Notes under the pieces: generated by a model
Seen by the model: only the letters and a program-made list of their open reading frames with translations
Told to the model about the DNA's origin: nothing
The model's database searches: none
In this document: piece after piece, positions 6,546 to 8,523 of the stretch
Layout: the number at the start of each line of letters is the position of its first letter
Position numbering within the stretch: position 1 is the first letter of the stretch
Source of the DNA: Deltaproteobacteria bacterium
GTDB lineage: Bacteria; Desulfobacterota; Desulfobacteria; Desulfobacterales; UBA11574
Reading direction: 5' to 3'
Length of the DNA: 8,523 nt
Assembly: GCA_019313025.1 (NCBI GenBank)
Contig: JAFDCA010000669.1
Location: 1 to 8,523 of the forward strand
Program-made: the position numbers and the translations under genes

Positions 6546-8000
6546 ATGCTGATTGACATTTCAAAATTCGATCAATGCCGTCTTCTTGTTATTGGGGATC
6601 TCATGCTCGACGAATACCTCTGGGGTGAAGTTGACCGAATATCCCCCGAAGCACCGGTACAGGTGGTCTCCATTCAAAAAGAAGAATTTACTCTGGGAGG
6701 CGCCGGCAATGTCGTCAACAATGCCATGGCTCTGGGTGCACATGTATCTGTAGTCGGCGTGATCGGTACCGGCCGAAACGGACAGCTTCTTATGAGCAGA
6801 TTCAACGAACTTGGCGTCGACACCACAGGAATCATTCAAGAGCCGGACAGGGCCACCACCCAAAAAACCAGAATTATCGCCGCAAATCAGCACGTGCTTA
6901 GAATCGACAGAGAAACAAAACAAGACATATCAAAGCCGACGCTGGAAAAAATGACGCGGTTCATAGAAGATAAAATGCCTGATATCGATGTGGTGTTGAT
7001 TTCAGACTATGGAAAAGGTCTGATAACCAAAAAGCTGCTTTCTAAGGTGACTGCATTTGGGAAATCGCACAAAAAGATGATCATCGTCGATCCAAAAGGA
7101 CTCGATTTTTCAAAATATTCAGGTGTATCCCTTCTCACACCCAACAAAAAAGAAGCCTCTCTTGCCTCGGGTGTGGAAATCCATAATGAATCGAGCCTCG
7201 AAAAAGCGGCCAACAAAATCCTTCAAAACATAAGGCTCGACAACCTTCTGATTACATGCGGCAAAGACGGAATGGTTCTTTTTGAAAAAAACGAAAAACC
7301 CTACCGAGTCAAGGCTGAGACACGTCAGGTTTTCGATGTTTCGGGCGCCGGCGATACGGTTCTTGCGATTTTTGGTTTGGCTGTTGCATCAGGTGTTTCC
7401 ATCCATGACAGTGTGGCCCTTGCCAATACTGCCGCCGGAATCGTCGTGGGCAAAGTCGGAACTGCAACCGTTTCAAAGCAGGAACTCGCTTCGGCCCTGA
7501 AGTCGAATGATAACGGACTGCCGATCAAATACAAAGACCTATCCGAACTTCCGGCCCTCGTGGAAGACCTCAAAAAAAAAGGAAAGCGACTGGTTATGAC
7601 CAACGGCTGCTTTGATATTTTGCATGCCGGCCATATCATGCTTTTTTCCGCATCCAAACAATTGGGAGACATCCTTATCGTTGCCATCGATGATGATAAA
7701 TCCGTAAAAATCTTGAAAGGATCGGGCAGGCCCGTACTCAAAGCAAAAGAACGGGTCCGGATTCTAAGCGCCCTCGACGCTGTTGATTATGTGGTCGTTT
7801 TTTCCTCCCAAAAACTCATCAACCTAATCGAAACGATACGACCGGATGTACTCACCAAGGGTTACAACTACACAACCACTCAAGTTTTCGGCCGCGAACG
7901 CGTTGAAGCGCTGGGGGGAAAGGTGGTTCTGATTCCCGTAACAGAAGATATTTCCTCCACCCGCATAATCAATACAATTAAACACAGCGATCAGGATTAG
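6546..8000 (+). CDS. hldE: Bifunctional heptose-7-phosphate kinase / heptose-1-phosphate adenylyltransferase HldE (RfaE)
   Basis: HldE makes ADP-heptose for the LPS inner core: the N-terminal domain phosphorylates D-glycero-beta-D-manno-heptose 7-phosphate at C1, and the C-terminal domain adenylates heptose 1-phosphate after GmhB dephosphorylation. The protein has 484 residues (E. coli 477). The PfkB/ribokinase-like kinase domain (about 1-316) shows VIGDLMLDEYLWG (15-27), RISPEAPVQVV (31-41), GGAGNV (51-56) and the anion-hole motif DVSGAGDT (264-271) with catalytic Asp270. The cytidylyltransferase-like domain (about 347-484) shows TNGCFDILHAGH (352-363) with HxGH at 360-363, and STRII (471-475). 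The linker has three AAA lysine codons in an A9 run (7572-7580). I chose the ATG at 6546 because family similarity begins there; an upstream TTG (6441) would add 35 unlike residues and overlap the thioesterase gene. Confidence 0.96.
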   Translation: MLIDISKFDQCRLLVIGDLMLDEYLWGEVDRISPEAPVQVVSIQKEEFTLGGAGNVVNNAMALGAHVSVVGVIGTGRNGQLLMSRFNELGVDTTGIIQEPDRATTQKTRIIAANQHVLRIDRETKQDISKPTLEKMTRFIEDKMPDIDVVLISDYGKGLITKKLLSKVTAFGKSHKKMIIVDPKGLDFSKYSGVSLLTPNKKEASLASGVEIHNESSLEKAANKILQNIRLDNLLITCGKDGMVLFEKNEKPYRVKAETRQVFDVSGAGDTVLAIFGLAVASGVSIHDSVALANTAAGIVVGKVGTATVSKQELASALKSNDNGLPIKYKDLSELPALVEDLKKKGKRLVMTNGCFDILHAGHIMLFSASKQLGDILIVAIDDDKSVKILKGSGRPVLKAKERVRILSALDAVDYVVVFSSQKLINLIETIRPDVLTKGYNYTTTQVFGRERVEALGGKVVLIPVTEDISSTRIINTIKHSDQD

Positions 8001-8008
8001 TGTTGTTG

Positions 8009-8338
8009 GTGAAAATACCATTTATACAAGAAGATCGTAACGGAATTATACTCAAAGTTATTGTCCAGCCTCGCTCCTCAAAAAATATGATCGCCGGACA
8101 GCATGGCGACGCCCTGAAAATCAAGCTTACGGCACCGCCTGTGGATGGTGCTGCCAACAAGATGTGCATTCAACACCTGGCAAAATGGCTCAACGTCTCC
8201 AATTCATCCATTGAAATCATATCCGGACACAGCAGCAGAACCAAGCGGCTGTTGCTGCGGTTTAAAAATGACAAAAACGGGATCCGTGCTGAAAAGAAGC
8301 GCATAAAAAATTTGATCTCTTCCCTGCTACAACAGTAG
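8009..8338 (+). CDS. yggU: DUF167 / UPF0235 family protein (YggU-like)
   Basis: This is a small cytosolic alpha/beta protein of 109 residues in the DUF167 (YggU) family, whose biochemical role is unknown. Family hallmarks are the early strand IILKVIVQPRSSKN (13-26), GDALKIKLTAPPVDGAANK (33-51) and ISGHSSRTKRLLL (71-83). A lysine-rich, helical-looking extension after about residue 88 goes slightly beyond the usual domain. The start is uncertain and non-ATG: GTG at 8009 gives the family-like N-terminus with AGGA 12 bases upstream. GTG at 8000 overlaps the hldE stop by one base (TAGTG) and adds three residues but sits too near the AGGA; two TTG codons lie between. All alternatives imply translational coupling to hldE. 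It ends 7 bases before the tRNA promoter. Confidence 0.88.
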   Translation: MKIPFIQEDRNGIILKVIVQPRSSKNMIAGQHGDALKIKLTAPPVDGAANKMCIQHLAKWLNVSNSSIEIISGHSSRTKRLLLRFKNDKNGIRAEKKRIKNLISSLLQQ

Positions 8339-8345
8339 AAACACC

Positions 8346-8374
8346 TTGACATAATTTTAAGAATTCATTATAAG
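8346..8374 (+). promoter_or_regulatory. Near-consensus sigma70 promoter of the initiator tRNA
   Basis: A perfect -35 TTGACA (8346-8351) is separated by exactly 17 bases from TATAAG (8369-8374), five of six -10 bases. Transcription would begin near 8380-8382, leaving a 5' leader of roughly 13-15 bases before the mature tRNA. This is the strongest promoter in the window, as expected for a stable RNA. Confidence 0.88.
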
Positions 8375-8394
8375 AAACGTTTATGATTTATTGA

Positions 8395-8468
<74 letters not shown>

Positions 8469-8481
8469 TCAAAATAAAAAC

Positions 8482-8514
8482 AGGGATTTAGGAATTTTTC
8501 TAGGTCCCTTTTTT
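8482..8514 (+). terminator. Rho-independent terminator after tRNA-fMet
   Basis: AGGGATTTAG (8482-8491) pairs with CTAGGTCCCT (8500-8509) in a 10-bp stem with two G-T wobbles and an 8-base loop; six T (8509-8514) follow at once. It begins 13 bases after the tRNA and would end the tRNA transcript and any readthrough from the genes upstream. Confidence 0.88.
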
Positions 8515-8523
8515 AATTTACCA

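Overview
The window looks like a stretch of ordinary chromosomal core from a Gram-negative bacterium, most likely a Desulfobacterota (former Deltaproteobacteria) member of the Desulfobacterales type. The Gram-negative assignment rests on an LPS-heptose enzyme (HldE). The lineage is inferred from protein flavour and the aminotransferase-homoserine dehydrogenase gene neighbourhood, not from any marker gene. All full-length genes are intact, and I see no mobile element, CRISPR array or clear sign of recent transfer.

Left part, minus strand (read right to left): purM (purine synthesis), a possible 40-codon small ORF, tsaD (tRNA t6A modification), then after a 289-bp gap the first 32 codons of a trkA-type potassium-uptake regulator that runs off the left edge. 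Right part, plus strand: alaC-type aminotransferase, hom (homoserine dehydrogenase), thrH (phosphoserine phosphatase/homoserine phosphotransferase), a YbgC-like acyl-CoA thioesterase, hldE (bifunctional ADP-heptose enzyme), a DUF167/YggU protein, and finally an initiator tRNA-fMet with its own near-consensus promoter and a rho-independent terminator. The two arms diverge from a 183-bp AT-rich region at 2642-2824, where two candidate sigma70 promoters sit back to back.

AlaC, Hom and ThrH form an amino-acid block around alanine, homoserine, threonine and serine. Hom makes homoserine. ThrH may phosphorylate it using phosphoserine as donor, which would link serine and threonine synthesis. HldE supplies ADP-heptose for the LPS inner core. 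TsaD and tRNA-fMet belong to translation.

I did not find a convincing new system. The items most worth a second look are a U1/U72 mismatch in the initiator tRNA, an A9 tract exactly in the linker between the two HldE domains (slippage either way would give a kinase-only product), a possible small protein between purM and tsaD, a tiny upstream ORF overlapping the alaC start, and the use of thrH where another homoserine-phosphorylating gene might be expected.
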